Of a stretch of 64,000 nt of DNA, positions 37,040-46,600 are shown in pieces; within the stretch, counting starts at the first letter, position 1; each line of letters begins with the position of its first letter. The notes beneath the pieces are model-generated. The model was not told the DNA's origin, searched no databases, and was given only the letters and a program-made list of their open reading frames with translations. A program made the position numbers and the translations under genes. The stretch is from the NCBI GenBank assembly GCA_037137375.1, contig JBAXKJ010000001.1, positions 248,001-312,000 of the forward strand, given 5' to 3'. The DNA comes from CAINVV01 sp037137375 (GTDB lineage Bacteria; Bacteroidota; Bacteroidia; Bacteroidales; Prolixibacteraceae).

Positions 37040-38485
37040 CTACTGCGGCTGATTGTACCGGATCAGGTTTTTGGCCATTCCGTTGAAGATGAATAAATGA
37101 AAGGGAAGTTCGGCATACCAGTATAGCCTTCCAGCTATTCCAACTGGACGGAAAGTAGCTGTCTGCTGTAGATATGGTTTCTTGTTTTTCAGGATGATTT
37201 TGAACTCTAACCAGGCATCTCCCGGCAATTTCATCTCTGCATACAACAATAGTCTTCTATTTTCTTTGTCTGCAACCAAAACACGCCAAAAATCAAGCGT
37301 ATCACCAATATGAATGGTATCAATATTAGTACGTCCTCTTCTCAGTCCGACGCCACCCCATAACTTATCGAGATATCCCCTGATATTCCAAAGCCAGTTT
37401 CCATAATACCATCCTCTTTCTCCACCGATAGACCACATGTTTTGGAGGACCTGGTCTACACTCGTAGTAATTTCCATTCTCCTCCGATCTCTGTAGCAAC
37501 CTTTTGTCGGCACTTTCAAGTGCTGAAGCAATGAATTGTCTTCATAGCTGGATACCAGCGAATCCTTCCAACTCGAAACAACATTGTTTTGCTTTATTCT
37601 TTGAAAGGCAAGTTGAACCGCCTCCTTGTAAGAAAGCAGTTGAATATTTATTAATAGATCAAGATCATTTTGTTGTGGAATGATCTCTTTTACCATGCTG
37701 TTGACAAGATTCTGAGCAAGCCTGTAGGAAGTTGATGTAATGATGAAAAGCCAGTAGGACGAAAACCTTGGAGCCATAAATGGTATTGTCAGAACATACC
37801 TTTTCATTCCTCTTACTTCAGCAAACTGAAGCAGCATTTCTTTAAAACTTAGCACTTCAGGCCCTCCAATTTCGAAGGTTTTCCCGTAAGTTTCTTCTCT
37901 TAACAATACTCCGGTAATGTATTCCAAAACATTGCGGATTGCAATTGGTCGTGACTTGGTTTTGATCCATTTTGGAGCAACCATGATAGGAAGTAGCTCA
38001 ACAAGATCCCGGATGATCTCAAATGATGCACTACCGGAACCCACAATTATTTCAGCCTTAAGTGAGGTAAAGGGTACTCCGCTGGTTCTCAGAATATCTT
38101 CAATATTGTTTCTTGACAAGGCAATTTTGGAACGCTCATTCGCAATATTTCCCAAATAGATAATCTGTTTGACGGCTGTTTGCTTGATGAGAGTGACAAA
38201 GTTTTGAGCGGAGATTTCCTCCTGAAGTTCTGCGTCATCTCCCTTTCTTCCCATCGAACTAATTAGATAATAGGCAGCGTCGATTTCTTTAACTGGCTCA
38301 GAAGTTGCGATTTCATGCAGAAAATCCACTTCAAATAGTGAAATATTTGGGTGACTAAAAATGCCGCTCTGGGGAAACCTGATTTTATCCCGCACACAAC
38401 AAATAACCTCATGCCCCTGTTCCAAAAGAACCGGAATAACCCTTTTCCCGATGTATCCAGTTGCTCCTGTTAACAGAATTTTCAC
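37040..38485 (-). CDS. NAD(P)-binding epimerase-like protein with C-terminal DUF2867
   Basis: A 481-residue protein. The N-terminal 220 residues are an NAD(P)H-binding Rossmann unit of the atypical short-chain dehydrogenase type, opening KILLTGATGYIGKRVIPVLL, with YLISSMGR and IIYLGN. The C-terminal part (about 310-481) matches the DUF2867 layout, with WSIGGERGWYYGNWLWNIRG and LRRGRTNIDTIHIGDTLDFWRV. The fusion is a known arrangement; no reaction is established. The protein is probably membrane-associated in the middle (YWLFIITSTSY). It is alone on its strand and divergent from the DAK2-DegV gene across 300 bases. Confidence 0.85.
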   Translation of the reverse strand: MKILLTGATGYIGKRVIPVLLEQGHEVICCVRDKIRFPQSGIFSHPNISLFEVDFLHEIATSEPVKEIDAAYYLISSMGRKGDDAELQEEISAQNFVTLIKQTAVKQIIYLGNIANERSKIALSRNNIEDILRTSGVPFTSLKAEIIVGSGSASFEIIRDLVELLPIMVAPKWIKTKSRPIAIRNVLEYITGVLLREETYGKTFEIGGPEVLSFKEMLLQFAEVRGMKRYVLTIPFMAPRFSSYWLFIITSTSYRLAQNLVNSMVKEIIPQQNDLDLLINIQLLSYKEAVQLAFQRIKQNNVVSSWKDSLVSSYEDNSLLQHLKVPTKGCYRDRRRMEITTSVDQVLQNMWSIGGERGWYYGNWLWNIRGYLDKLWGGVGLRRGRTNIDTIHIGDTLDFWRVLVADKENRRLLLYAEMKLPGDAWLEFKIILKNKKPYLQQTATFRPVGIAGRLYWYAELPFHLFIFNGMAKNLIRYNQPQ

Positions 38486-38759
38486 TCGTAAATATATTTG
38501 TTAAATTATTGAATATCTGTTTGTACTCATGGAACTCGCAAAGGTATTTTCATCGCCTTTTGTGGGTCTTGCCTGTGCTCGTTTCATATTGTGAGATTTT
38601 CCGATTGCTTTTTCGGTTAAACAATTTCAAAACTATCTTTTTTTTAAATCAAAAATTCAATTGTTAAAATCAAATTTTATTATTGCCCTAATTTTAGTTT
38701 TTTTTTTCGGCAAATAGTAAACAGAAAGACTTCATGAAAACTAAAAATTTGTTTTTGCG

Positions 38760-38767
38760 TATATTTG
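38760..38767 (+). promoter_or_regulatory. -7 element upstream of the DAK2-DegV gene, in the 300-bp gap 38486-38785
   Basis: TATATTTG matches TAnnTTTG exactly and lies 18 bases before the ATG at 38786, implying a very short leader. A -33 TTG at ideal spacing is not obvious. The rest of the 300-base gap is AT-rich, with long T runs near 38638-38710, and holds no gene I can support. Confidence 0.45.
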
Positions 38768-38785
38768 TATGAATCACGGTTTAAA

Positions 38786-40582
38786 ATGAAGAATCAGCCT
38801 ATATATCACATTGACGGACGTTATTTATACTATACTTTTTTGGCCGGAGCACAGCGTATTCTCCAAAACCAAATAGAGATAAATAAAATCAATATTTTTC
38901 CGGTTAATGATAAGGATACCGGAACAAATCTGGCTTCCACTGTAAGATCTATATTGGAGAGTATTAAGCCCGAGAGGTCATTTACAGCTACCGCCGGATT
39001 AATTGCCGAAGCAGCTTTAATAGGAGCAAGGGGAAATTCGGGCGTCATTTTTGCTCAATTTTTTTATGGAGTTAGTTTAGAGACCAATAACAGGCACGTA
39101 GTCACTTTTGATGAATTTGCTGAGATTATTAAAAAATCCATCCAGTATATTTATCAGGCAATTGCCAATCCTGTTGAAGGTACAATGATTACCGTAATGA
39201 AAGACTGGGCTGATTACCTTTACAGCAGGAAGGAATCTGTAATGGATTTTCGGCAGATTATTCTTGATTCTCTGGAAACGCTCAGAAATTCGCTTCAGGC
39301 GACCAAAGAAAAACTGAAAATACTCAAACAATATAATCTGGTTGATGCCGGAGCATTGGGTTTCGTGGTCTTTATTGAAGGTATTATTGAACTGATAGTG
39401 TCCCGTAATGTCAGATACCTGATGAATGAAATTCCCCCTGTTATTTCTTTGGTCCATAGTGAGGAGTCTGATAGTGAATCTATCGAATTCAGATATTGTA
39501 CGGAAGCGCTGATCAAGAACATTACGCTGGATACGTCTTCCATTCAGTCAACTTTACAACGCTATGGAGATTCTGCGGTCGTAGCCGGGAATGCCAAAAC
39601 AATGAGGATTCATGTTCATACCAATCAACCAGCCCTTTTATTTAATGAGCTAAAAAATCATGGTACCCTAACTTCTCAAAAAGTTGATGATATGATTCGG
39701 CAGAATCAAGTGGCTAGAAGCAGAAAATGGAATATTGCCCTTGTGACTGACTCCACCTGCGATCTGCCACAAGATCTGCTTGATTATTACCAGATCAATG
39801 TAATTCCGCTGAATTTGAATTTTGGTGATAATCATTACCTCGATAAAGTCACCATTACACCGGATTATTTTTATGACCTGCTGGAAAGTAGTCCAACATT
39901 TCCCCATACTTCACAGATTAATGAAAGAGCTTTTACCAATGTATACTCGCACCTGGCATCTCATTATGATGCAATAATTTCGCTGCATCTATCCGGCCAT
40001 TTTAGCGGGACATTACAAAATAGTCAGAAAGCAGCCGATCGGATCAGTAAAGAGTTTAACAAACCGGTTCATGTTTTTAATTCCAGAAGCCTTTCAGGCG
40101 CACTCGGATTAATCGTACTTAGAACTGCAAAGGCAATTGAAGCAGGAGAAAAGCTGGAGGATATACTAGTCTCAGTAAAGGAATGGATTGACAAAACACG
40201 TATTTTCGTTAGCGTGAAGACGCTAAAATATATGGTTAAAGGAGGTCGGGTTTCAGGATCCAAGGGGTTATTGTCCAGTATCCTGAATGTAAAACCGATC
40301 GTTTCAGTAGACGACCAGGGGAAATCAGTATTAATTGGAAAGACTTTTAGTCAGGCGTCTAACATAAAATTGGTCTTGAAGAAAATCGCCTTGCTTCAGA
40401 GCCAAAATGCACTTTGGAATTATATTGTTTTGCATGCCCATAATCAGGATGGAGCAGAAGAATATTCCAAAAGGATGACAAATATTACCGGTTTTGAACC
40501 CGTGGCGGTAATTGATATTTCACCTGCAATCGGGATGCATGCAGGAATTGGTGCAACTGCCATAGCTATCATGTTTACATAA
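38786..40582 (+). CDS. DAK2-DegV fusion: putative single-chain fatty acid kinase (FakA-FakB like)
   Basis: 598 residues from the ATG at 38786 (an in-frame TTG lies 21 bases upstream). Residues 15-215 form a DAK2/DhaL kinase domain: INIFPVNDKDTGTN holds the Mg/ATP Asp pair, GARGNSGVIFAQFFYG and NPVEGTMITVMKDW follow, and it closes with VDAGALGFVVFIEGI. Residues 225-310 match the FakA middle domain (YCTEALIKN, RIHVHTNQP). Residues 318-598 are a full DegV domain: VTDSTCDLP, HTSQIN, LSGHFSGTLQ, KGGRVSGS, GMHAGIG. In Firmicutes, separate FakA and FakB proteins phosphorylate fatty acids to acyl phosphates. All recognisable active-site blocks of both are kept here. The FakA C-terminal domain appears replaced by DegV. 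Genes downstream follow with gaps of 12, 6 and -1 bases to plsY. Confidence 0.85.
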   Translation: MKNQPIYHIDGRYLYYTFLAGAQRILQNQIEINKINIFPVNDKDTGTNLASTVRSILESIKPERSFTATAGLIAEAALIGARGNSGVIFAQFFYGVSLETNNRHVVTFDEFAEIIKKSIQYIYQAIANPVEGTMITVMKDWADYLYSRKESVMDFRQIILDSLETLRNSLQATKEKLKILKQYNLVDAGALGFVVFIEGIIELIVSRNVRYLMNEIPPVISLVHSEESDSESIEFRYCTEALIKNITLDTSSIQSTLQRYGDSAVVAGNAKTMRIHVHTNQPALLFNELKNHGTLTSQKVDDMIRQNQVARSRKWNIALVTDSTCDLPQDLLDYYQINVIPLNLNFGDNHYLDKVTITPDYFYDLLESSPTFPHTSQINERAFTNVYSHLASHYDAIISLHLSGHFSGTLQNSQKAADRISKEFNKPVHVFNSRSLSGALGLIVLRTAKAIEAGEKLEDILVSVKEWIDKTRIFVSVKTLKYMVKGGRVSGSKGLLSSILNVKPIVSVDDQGKSVLIGKTFSQASNIKLVLKKIALLQSQNALWNYIVLHAHNQDGAEEYSKRMTNITGFEPVAVIDISPAIGMHAGIGATAIAIMFT

Positions 40583-40594
40583 TTTATTCCTGCA

Positions 40595-41377
40595 ATGAGC
40601 TTTTTTCAAATCTATCTATTAAATCTTGGTATTATCCTGGCGATGATGTCGCTCTTATGGGTCATAAGTGTTTTTGTCAAAAACGTTAGCATTGTAGATC
40701 TGTTTTGGGGATTCGGTTTCGTCCTTTCGGCCAATGTCTATTTTTTCTGCACCGATGGAATTGGGTGGAGAAAATTGTTGCTTTTGTTTTTAACAACTAT
40801 TTGGGGGTTAAGGCTTTCAATATATCTTGCCTGGCGAAACCTGGGAAAGGGAGAAGATTTTCGTTACCGCGAATTCAGAAAGAAATATGGTAAAGGAAGG
40901 TATTGGTGGATCAGTTTCTTCCAGACGTTTCTACTTCAGGGTATTCTCATGTGGCTTATTTCCGCTCCCTTGTTAGGCGCCCAATTTTCTACTTTAAAAG
41001 ATGCTTTTACACTATTGGACTTAGCTGGAATCTCCATCTGGATCGTTGGATTCCTATTTGAAGCTGGTGGTGATTACCAACTTGCCCGTTTTAAATCAAA
41101 TCCTTTGAATAAAGGGAAAGTCCTGGATTCAGGTTTCTGGCATTATACACGGCATCCGAATTATTTTGGCGATGCTGCGGTCTGGTGGGGCTACGCGCTC
41201 ATTTGCCTCGCTTCCGGCAGCTATCTTCCTATCCTCGGATCCATCTTAATGACTGCTTTGATTATTAAGGTTTCAGGTGTTGCCTTACTTGAAAAAAGCC
41301 TCAAACAGGACAAGCCGGAATATGATCTTTACGTGAATCGAACTTCATCCTTTATACCCTGGTTTCCTAAAAAATAA
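40595..41377 (+). CDS. DUF1295 / steroid-5-alpha-reductase-like membrane protein
   Basis: A 260-residue integral membrane protein with about six to seven hydrophobic segments. The late block DSGFWHYTRHPNYFGDAAVWWGYAL is typical of DUF1295 and of the wider isoprenylcysteine methyltransferase/steroid reductase fold, where the His and Arg residues bind NADPH or SAM. Bacterial members have no firm substrate; a lipid or isoprenoid reductase or methylase is the usual suggestion. It lies 12 bases after the DAK2-DegV gene and 6 bases before the peroxiredoxin, in a lipid-centred operon. Confidence 0.85.
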   Translation: MSFFQIYLLNLGIILAMMSLLWVISVFVKNVSIVDLFWGFGFVLSANVYFFCTDGIGWRKLLLLFLTTIWGLRLSIYLAWRNLGKGEDFRYREFRKKYGKGRYWWISFFQTFLLQGILMWLISAPLLGAQFSTLKDAFTLLDLAGISIWIVGFLFEAGGDYQLARFKSNPLNKGKVLDSGFWHYTRHPNYFGDAAVWWGYALICLASGSYLPILGSILMTALIIKVSGVALLEKSLKQDKPEYDLYVNRTSSFIPWFPKK

Positions 41378-41383
41378 TAAAAT

Positions 41384-42139
41384 ATGGATTTTTTACTCAA
41401 CAATATTTGGTTGATTTTATTTGTGATATGGGGAATTCCCTTAACCTGGTTTCGTAGCAAATTCAGGAAGCTGGTTTACGAGACTGAAAGTTGGACTATT
41501 AATATTAAACCATTGTTTATGAAAGAATTAAAAGCCTTATTTGGAAATATTTTCCCTGGTAACAAATCTTATATTCGTTTAAGAAACTCGTATCGTATTT
41601 ATTTGTCGGTCTATTTATTGTTGTTTATTTTATTCTTCAATTTTAAAGGACAGACACAAACCTCTAATTCAGATCAAATGACAAAAATTTCGGCAGGAAG
41701 TATTATTCCTTCTTTTACACTGAAGGACCAGATGGGAAATCCACTGGATATCACAACACTTATTGGTAAAAAAAATCTGGTCATCTATTTTTATCCAAAG
41801 GATGATAGTCCGGGTTGTACGAAAGAAGCATGCTCATTCCGGGATCAGTTTGAAGTCTTCAGGGAGGCAGATGCTCTTGTAATTGGGATCAGCTCACAAT
41901 CGGTGGAGAGTCACAAGAAGTTTTCGGAGAAATATAGGCTCAATTATACCTTGCTCAGTGATGAAGGTGAAAAGGTTCGAAAACTATTTGGGGTACCCAC
42001 CAATTTCCTCGGACTTATTCCCGGTAGGGTGACCTACGTGGTGAATAAAGAGGGGAGGGTTGTTTATGTTTTTAACTCCCAGGTCAATGCAGTTCAGCAT
42101 GTTGAAGAGGCAGTAAAGATATTGAGAGACATGAAGTAA
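41384..42139 (+). CDS. Peroxiredoxin (BCP/PrxQ type) with an N-terminal membrane module
   Basis: 251 residues. Residues 105-251 are a PrxQ/BCP peroxiredoxin: PSFTLKDQMGNPL, then DDSPGCTKEACSFRDQF with peroxidatic Cys145 and the resolving Cys150 five positions on, and RVTYVVNKEGRVV. The first 96 residues are unusual: two hydrophobic segments (LLNNIWLILFVIWGIPL and YRIYLSVYLLLFILFF) flanking a basic region. The catalytic domain should therefore be tethered at the inner membrane. Met97 could give a soluble form, but the 6-base gap to the upstream gene favours the long start. The stop overlaps the plsY start by one base. A job reducing lipid hydroperoxides is inferred from context. Confidence 0.85.
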   Translation: MDFLLNNIWLILFVIWGIPLTWFRSKFRKLVYETESWTINIKPLFMKELKALFGNIFPGNKSYIRLRNSYRIYLSVYLLLFILFFNFKGQTQTSNSDQMTKISAGSIIPSFTLKDQMGNPLDITTLIGKKNLVIYFYPKDDSPGCTKEACSFRDQFEVFREADALVIGISSQSVESHKKFSEKYRLNYTLLSDEGEKVRKLFGVPTNFLGLIPGRVTYVVNKEGRVVYVFNSQVNAVQHVEEAVKILRDMK

Positions 42140-42738
42140 TGCTTCTTTTTAGTCTGATGATAATTTGTTTTGGCTATCTCCTCGGAGCCATTCCTTTCGG
42201 CTATATTCTGACTAAAAGATATACCGGATTGAATATTCTTGAACTAGGCAGCGGAAATATAGGATCTACCAATGTGAGACGAAATGCAGGCAGACGTGTG
42301 TCTGTTATGGTGCAATCCCTCGATATACTGAAGGGATTTATTCCTGTTGCACTTGTCCTCTTGCTGGAGTATACCGGAAAGATCCATTTTACCGACTATT
42401 TTGTTTTTCTGGTTGCCATGAGTCCGATCATTGGACACACCGCCTCTGTCTTTCTTTATTTCAAAGGAGGGAAAGGGGTAAATACAACTATAGGTGCAGC
42501 AATATTGCTTGCTCCTCTTGAGATAACCATCGCAATTGTCCTCTATTTTATTGTGAAATGGCAGACAAAATACGTTTCGGCAGGTTCATTAGCACTCGCC
42601 GTCTCTCTTCCTGTCTCAGGAGTAATCTTAGGAGCTGAGATTTATTTGGAAATATTCTTGTTGATCTGTTGCTTCTTAATTATTCTTCGTCACATGGCAA
42701 ATATCAGGAGACTCATTGGCGGAAATGAACTGAAATAG
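42139..42738 (+). CDS. plsY: Acyl-phosphate:glycerol-3-phosphate acyltransferase
   Basis: A 199-residue membrane enzyme that transfers the acyl group from acyl phosphate to glycerol 3-phosphate, making lysophosphatidic acid, the first membrane step of phospholipid synthesis. The three PlsY motifs are clear: GAIPFGYI with LELGSGNIGSTNVRRNAG, then the glycine-rich FKGGKGVNTTIGA, and a late HMANIRRL segment. It overlaps the peroxiredoxin stop by one base (TAATG), a strong sign of translational coupling. Its presence at the end of the DAK2-DegV operon matters because both would share acyl phosphate as an intermediate. Confidence 0.96.
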   Translation: MLLFSLMIICFGYLLGAIPFGYILTKRYTGLNILELGSGNIGSTNVRRNAGRRVSVMVQSLDILKGFIPVALVLLLEYTGKIHFTDYFVFLVAMSPIIGHTASVFLYFKGGKGVNTTIGAAILLAPLEITIAIVLYFIVKWQTKYVSAGSLALAVSLPVSGVILGAEIYLEIFLLICCFLIILRHMANIRRLIGGNELK

Positions 42739-43491
42739 TTACTTCTTTTCTTCGATCCACCATTCAATTGTAACAGATTTTTTGATTCCGATTTCCTTAG
42801 GATTGAAATCAATAACTGGTGCAGCAGATTCCTTACTCATCATAGCAACGCCTCTGAAACCCACAATATTTTCCTGAACCAGATCTGATTCATAACCGCT
42901 GCTAAAATCATCGGTATAGGTAATATTCTTAATCCTGGATAACTTGAGGTTGGCAGATAGGGCAATCGCTAGCGCTTTCTCCCTGGCGTCTGCAATAGCG
43001 CTGGCAATTGCCTCCTGCCTGAGTATTTTCTTTTGATTTTCGGAAAGGACGAAATCAAGGTGGTAAACAAAATTAGCAGAATCACTTTGTAAGGCGGATA
43101 GTAGTTTTTTCGAATATTCCTGGGAATACTCATGTTCAATGGTGATATCAGAATTTCCTTCATAGCTGATTTTATAACGACCTTCTGCGAGATAGTCCCT
43201 TTTCTCTGAAACATTCAGGTCGTTGGTGTGAATGATCCCCTTTTCGATTCCTCTTTTGACAAGGATCGCCTTTGCCTGATCGATTGCCCTGACCAGTTTA
43301 TCCTGGCAAGGACTGAACTTGTCGGCTGATGCTTTTACAGTTATCCTGGCAGTTAATAATTCGGGAGTCTGTTTTAAAATTGCGATACCTTTGACCAGAA
43401 GCGAATTTTCTCTGCCAGATGTATTGATTTGTCCGGATAAGGAAGTGGTAAAAAATAGAATTGTCGTAATAAAAGCAATGAAGTGTCTCAT
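42739..43491 (-). CDS. SIMPL-domain (DUF541) secreted protein
   Basis: 250 residues from the ATG at 43489-43491, chosen because a signal peptide follows at once (FIAFITTILFFTTSLSGQ); the open frame reaches 96 bases further upstream without support. The mature part matches the SIMPL domain: ITVKASADKFSPC, a region of KAILVKRGIEKGIIHTNDLNVSEKRDY, and ASAIADAREKALAIALSANLKLSRIKNITY. Such proteins are periplasmic or surface-exposed oligomers of unclear role. It abuts the plsY stop tail-to-tail with no spacer. Its upstream side holds the RND operon terminator. Confidence 0.85.
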   Translation of the reverse strand: MRHFIAFITTILFFTTSLSGQINTSGRENSLLVKGIAILKQTPELLTARITVKASADKFSPCQDKLVRAIDQAKAILVKRGIEKGIIHTNDLNVSEKRDYLAEGRYKISYEGNSDITIEHEYSQEYSKKLLSALQSDSANFVYHLDFVLSENQKKILRQEAIASAIADAREKALAIALSANLKLSRIKNITYTDDFSSGYESDLVQENIVGFRGVAMMSKESAAPVIDFNPKEIGIKKSVTIEWWIEEKK

Positions 43492-43564
43492 GGCAATGTG
43501 TTTTTGTTTTTCAAAATGAGTTGATGCTATAACAAATGAACCAAGACTAAAGTTACTAAGAATG

Positions 43565-43602
43565 CAACAAAAAAAAAGGGTTCTCATGATGAAAACCCTT
43601 TT
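43565..43602 (-). terminator. Terminator of the RND efflux operon
   Basis: Arms AAAAGGGTT (43574-43582) and AACCCTTTT (43594-43602) on the + strand form a hairpin. On the - strand the stem is followed by a T run, read from the A run at 43569-43577. It lies 17 bases past the RND stop codon. Confidence 0.8.
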
Positions 43603-43618
43603 CTCCTAAACCTATTTT

Positions 43619-46600
43619 TTAACCTTTGACCGAGAGTATTTTTTTCAGATTTTTTCTCCTGCGGTTTTTGATCCGAATGATATAATCCATATAATATAAA
43701 GCTGGTACGAATAGAAGCGTTAGGAAAGTAGCAAAGCTCAAACCAAAGATGATCGTCCAGGAGAGCGGTCCCCAGAACGCCACATTGTCACCGCCAAAGT
43801 AGATGTGTGGATTCAGCGACGTGAACAGCGTTCCAAAGTTGATGTTCATTCCAACTGCCAATGGAACTAATCCAAGAATAGTTGCAGAAGCAGTCAAAAC
43901 CACAGGTGTAATCCTTGTTTTTCCTGCCTGAACGATAGCATCGCGTGTCTTCATTCCACGTTTCTTCATTTCGTCACAGAACTCAACGATCAAAATTCCA
44001 TTCCTTACCACGATTCCCCCGAGGGCAACAATCCCTAAACCAGTCATCATGATGACCATATCCATGTGGAAGAAAATGATTCCCAGCAAGACTCCAATGA
44101 TACTAAAGATGACCTCGCTCAGGATGATGATCGTCTTGCTGATCGAACCGAACTGTGTGATAAGAATGAAGAATATTAAGCCCAAAGCAATAATCATCGC
44201 CTGTACAAGAAATGCAGTGGTCTCTGCCTGTTTTTCCTGCTCTCCGGTAAGTTTGATAGAAGTACCCTGATGCATGGGGTAATCTTTGGCTAACGCTTTA
44301 ATTTTCGGCACGATATCATTCGGGGAATAACCTGATAAGACATTTGAATAAATGGTGATTATCCTCTTTTGATCCAAACGCTTGATGCCAGCGTAAGAGC
44401 TCGAATATCGAATTTTTGCAACAGTCGAGAGTGGAATAGTTCTTATCTGACCGGAATTCATATCCCGGTAGGTAATGATCAGATTGATCAGTGAATTGAT
44501 ATTCTCACGGGTAACTTTGGAATAACGCAGCGTGATAGGGAATTCATCCTCATCTTTCTTAAACTTGGAAATCTCTTTTCCAAAGAGGGCAGTCCTTAGT
44601 TCCATTCCGATCTGACCTGTCGAAAGTCCGACTCTTTGTGCCCTGTCACGATCTATTTCGATGATGATCTCCGGTGAATTGAGCTCAAAGTCTGTCTTCA
44701 GTTCCTCGATACCTGGTATATTCAATGAATCCAGATAATTACGGAATCGGTATGCATCTGTCACCAGGTCATCCATGTTCTCGCTCGTGACTTCAATATT
44801 TATCGGCTGACCAGTAGGTGGCCCCATTTTTGATTTTCCAACAGTAATTTCAGAACCGGCAATGTCTCCTACAGTGGATCGGATTTTATCCATATAAATG
44901 GTCGTAGAAATGCCGGTTGTCCTGTACTTACTCTCGACAAAATTGACAGTAATTTTTCCTTTGTTAAATGGCTTGCCGGCACTGTTAAATCCTTCTTCGT
45001 CTGCTCCGATGGTAATATTGGAGATAACGGACTCCACATCCGGATTATGCAGTCCGATTGCATCATATACCCTGCGTTCGGCTATCCTGGTTACACTGTC
45101 AGTCACATTTTGATCAGTACCACCAGGCAACTTTACATAAACCATGATACTATTTGGATCACTGTTCGGGAAGAACAAAACTTTAGGTTTGACAATACCT
45201 GTTAGTACTACCGTGAAAATAAAGAGGAAGATCATGGCTACTAACAACCAAAGCGGGCGGAATCCATATAACATCCATCTTAACTGACGTTCGTATGCAG
45301 CCATGATTTTAGGCCACAAGGTTTCCTGGAACGACTGAATCCAAAACTGAATAGCATAATGATACAGAAAGACCATCAGGATGGCGAATACCAGAAAGTT
45401 GCCGACTCCAATGGATTTGAACAAATAGGCAACTACCGCCAACCCGAACATGACCCATAATACTTTCTTCGTGGTTTTCCAGTTGGCTTTATCATCCGCA
45501 TCAAACTCGTGGACCATGAAAGAAACCGCAAATACAGGGTTAAAAATGTAAGCAACAAATAATGAGGCGAATAGGGTAATAATCAATGTTACAGGTAAGT
45601 AATGCATGAACTGTCCTACAATTCCAGGCCAAAAAGCCAATGGAAAGAAGGGTGCCAGAGTCGTAAGTGTTCCGGAGAGAATCGGGAGGAAAACTTCACC
45701 TGCCGCGAGTTTGGCAGCTACGCGGATATCCGGATTATCCTTGTGCATTCGGTGCGTATTCTCTATCACCACGATCGCATCATCCACCACAATCCCAAGG
45801 GCAAAAATGAAAGCAAACATGACGATCATGTTCATGGTGAATCCAATATTCGGGATGATAAGGTAGGCGATAGCCATTGAAAGTGGCACGGATAATCCAA
45901 CAAAGAATGCGTTGGTAAAGCCCATGAAAAACATTAATACGATGGTAACCAGGATAAATCCAATGATAATCGTGTTGTTGAGCTCTTCGAGTGTATTTCG
46001 GGTGAAACGGCTCTGATCCCCGGTGACCGTCATGGTAAGGTCTGAAGGTAATTCTTTCCCTTTTACATTGTCAACAATTTCCATTATCTGATCGGAAGCA
46101 TCAAGTAGGTTGGCCCCGCTTTTCTTGATAACGTTCAGCGTAATAACATTCTTTCCATCGAGGCGGGCGAAACTTTCCTGTTCCTTGAAATCATCCTTTA
46201 CGTCTGCCAGATCACACAGTTTAACATAACCCCCGCCAGAAGCATGGACAACAATATCACGGATATTCTGAACATTTTCAAATTGCCCCTTCAGCCTCAC
46301 AGAATTTTTAGTGCCATTTTGAGTGATGGTACCACCTGAAATTGTCAGATTCTCTCTGGCAACGGCACTTTCGATGTCTGCAAAAGTAACTCTTGAAGCC
46401 TGCATCTTAAAAATATCGGCATTAATCTGGATCTCGCGTTCCAGAGCGCCAACGATATCGACACGGGTAATTTCTTTAACGCCTTCTACCTTGTCCTGAA
46501 CTACTTCAGCGAATTTTTTCAGCTTGTCGAGGTCATAGTTGCCGGAAATGTTGATATACATGACCGGAAACTCTGCCAGGTTAACATCCATAATCTGAGG

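Noticed and set aside
38461..38667. 68-residue hydrophobic frame in the gap before the DAK2-DegV gene
   Set aside because: It starts inside the divergent gene, is driven by T-rich DNA and shows no family pattern.
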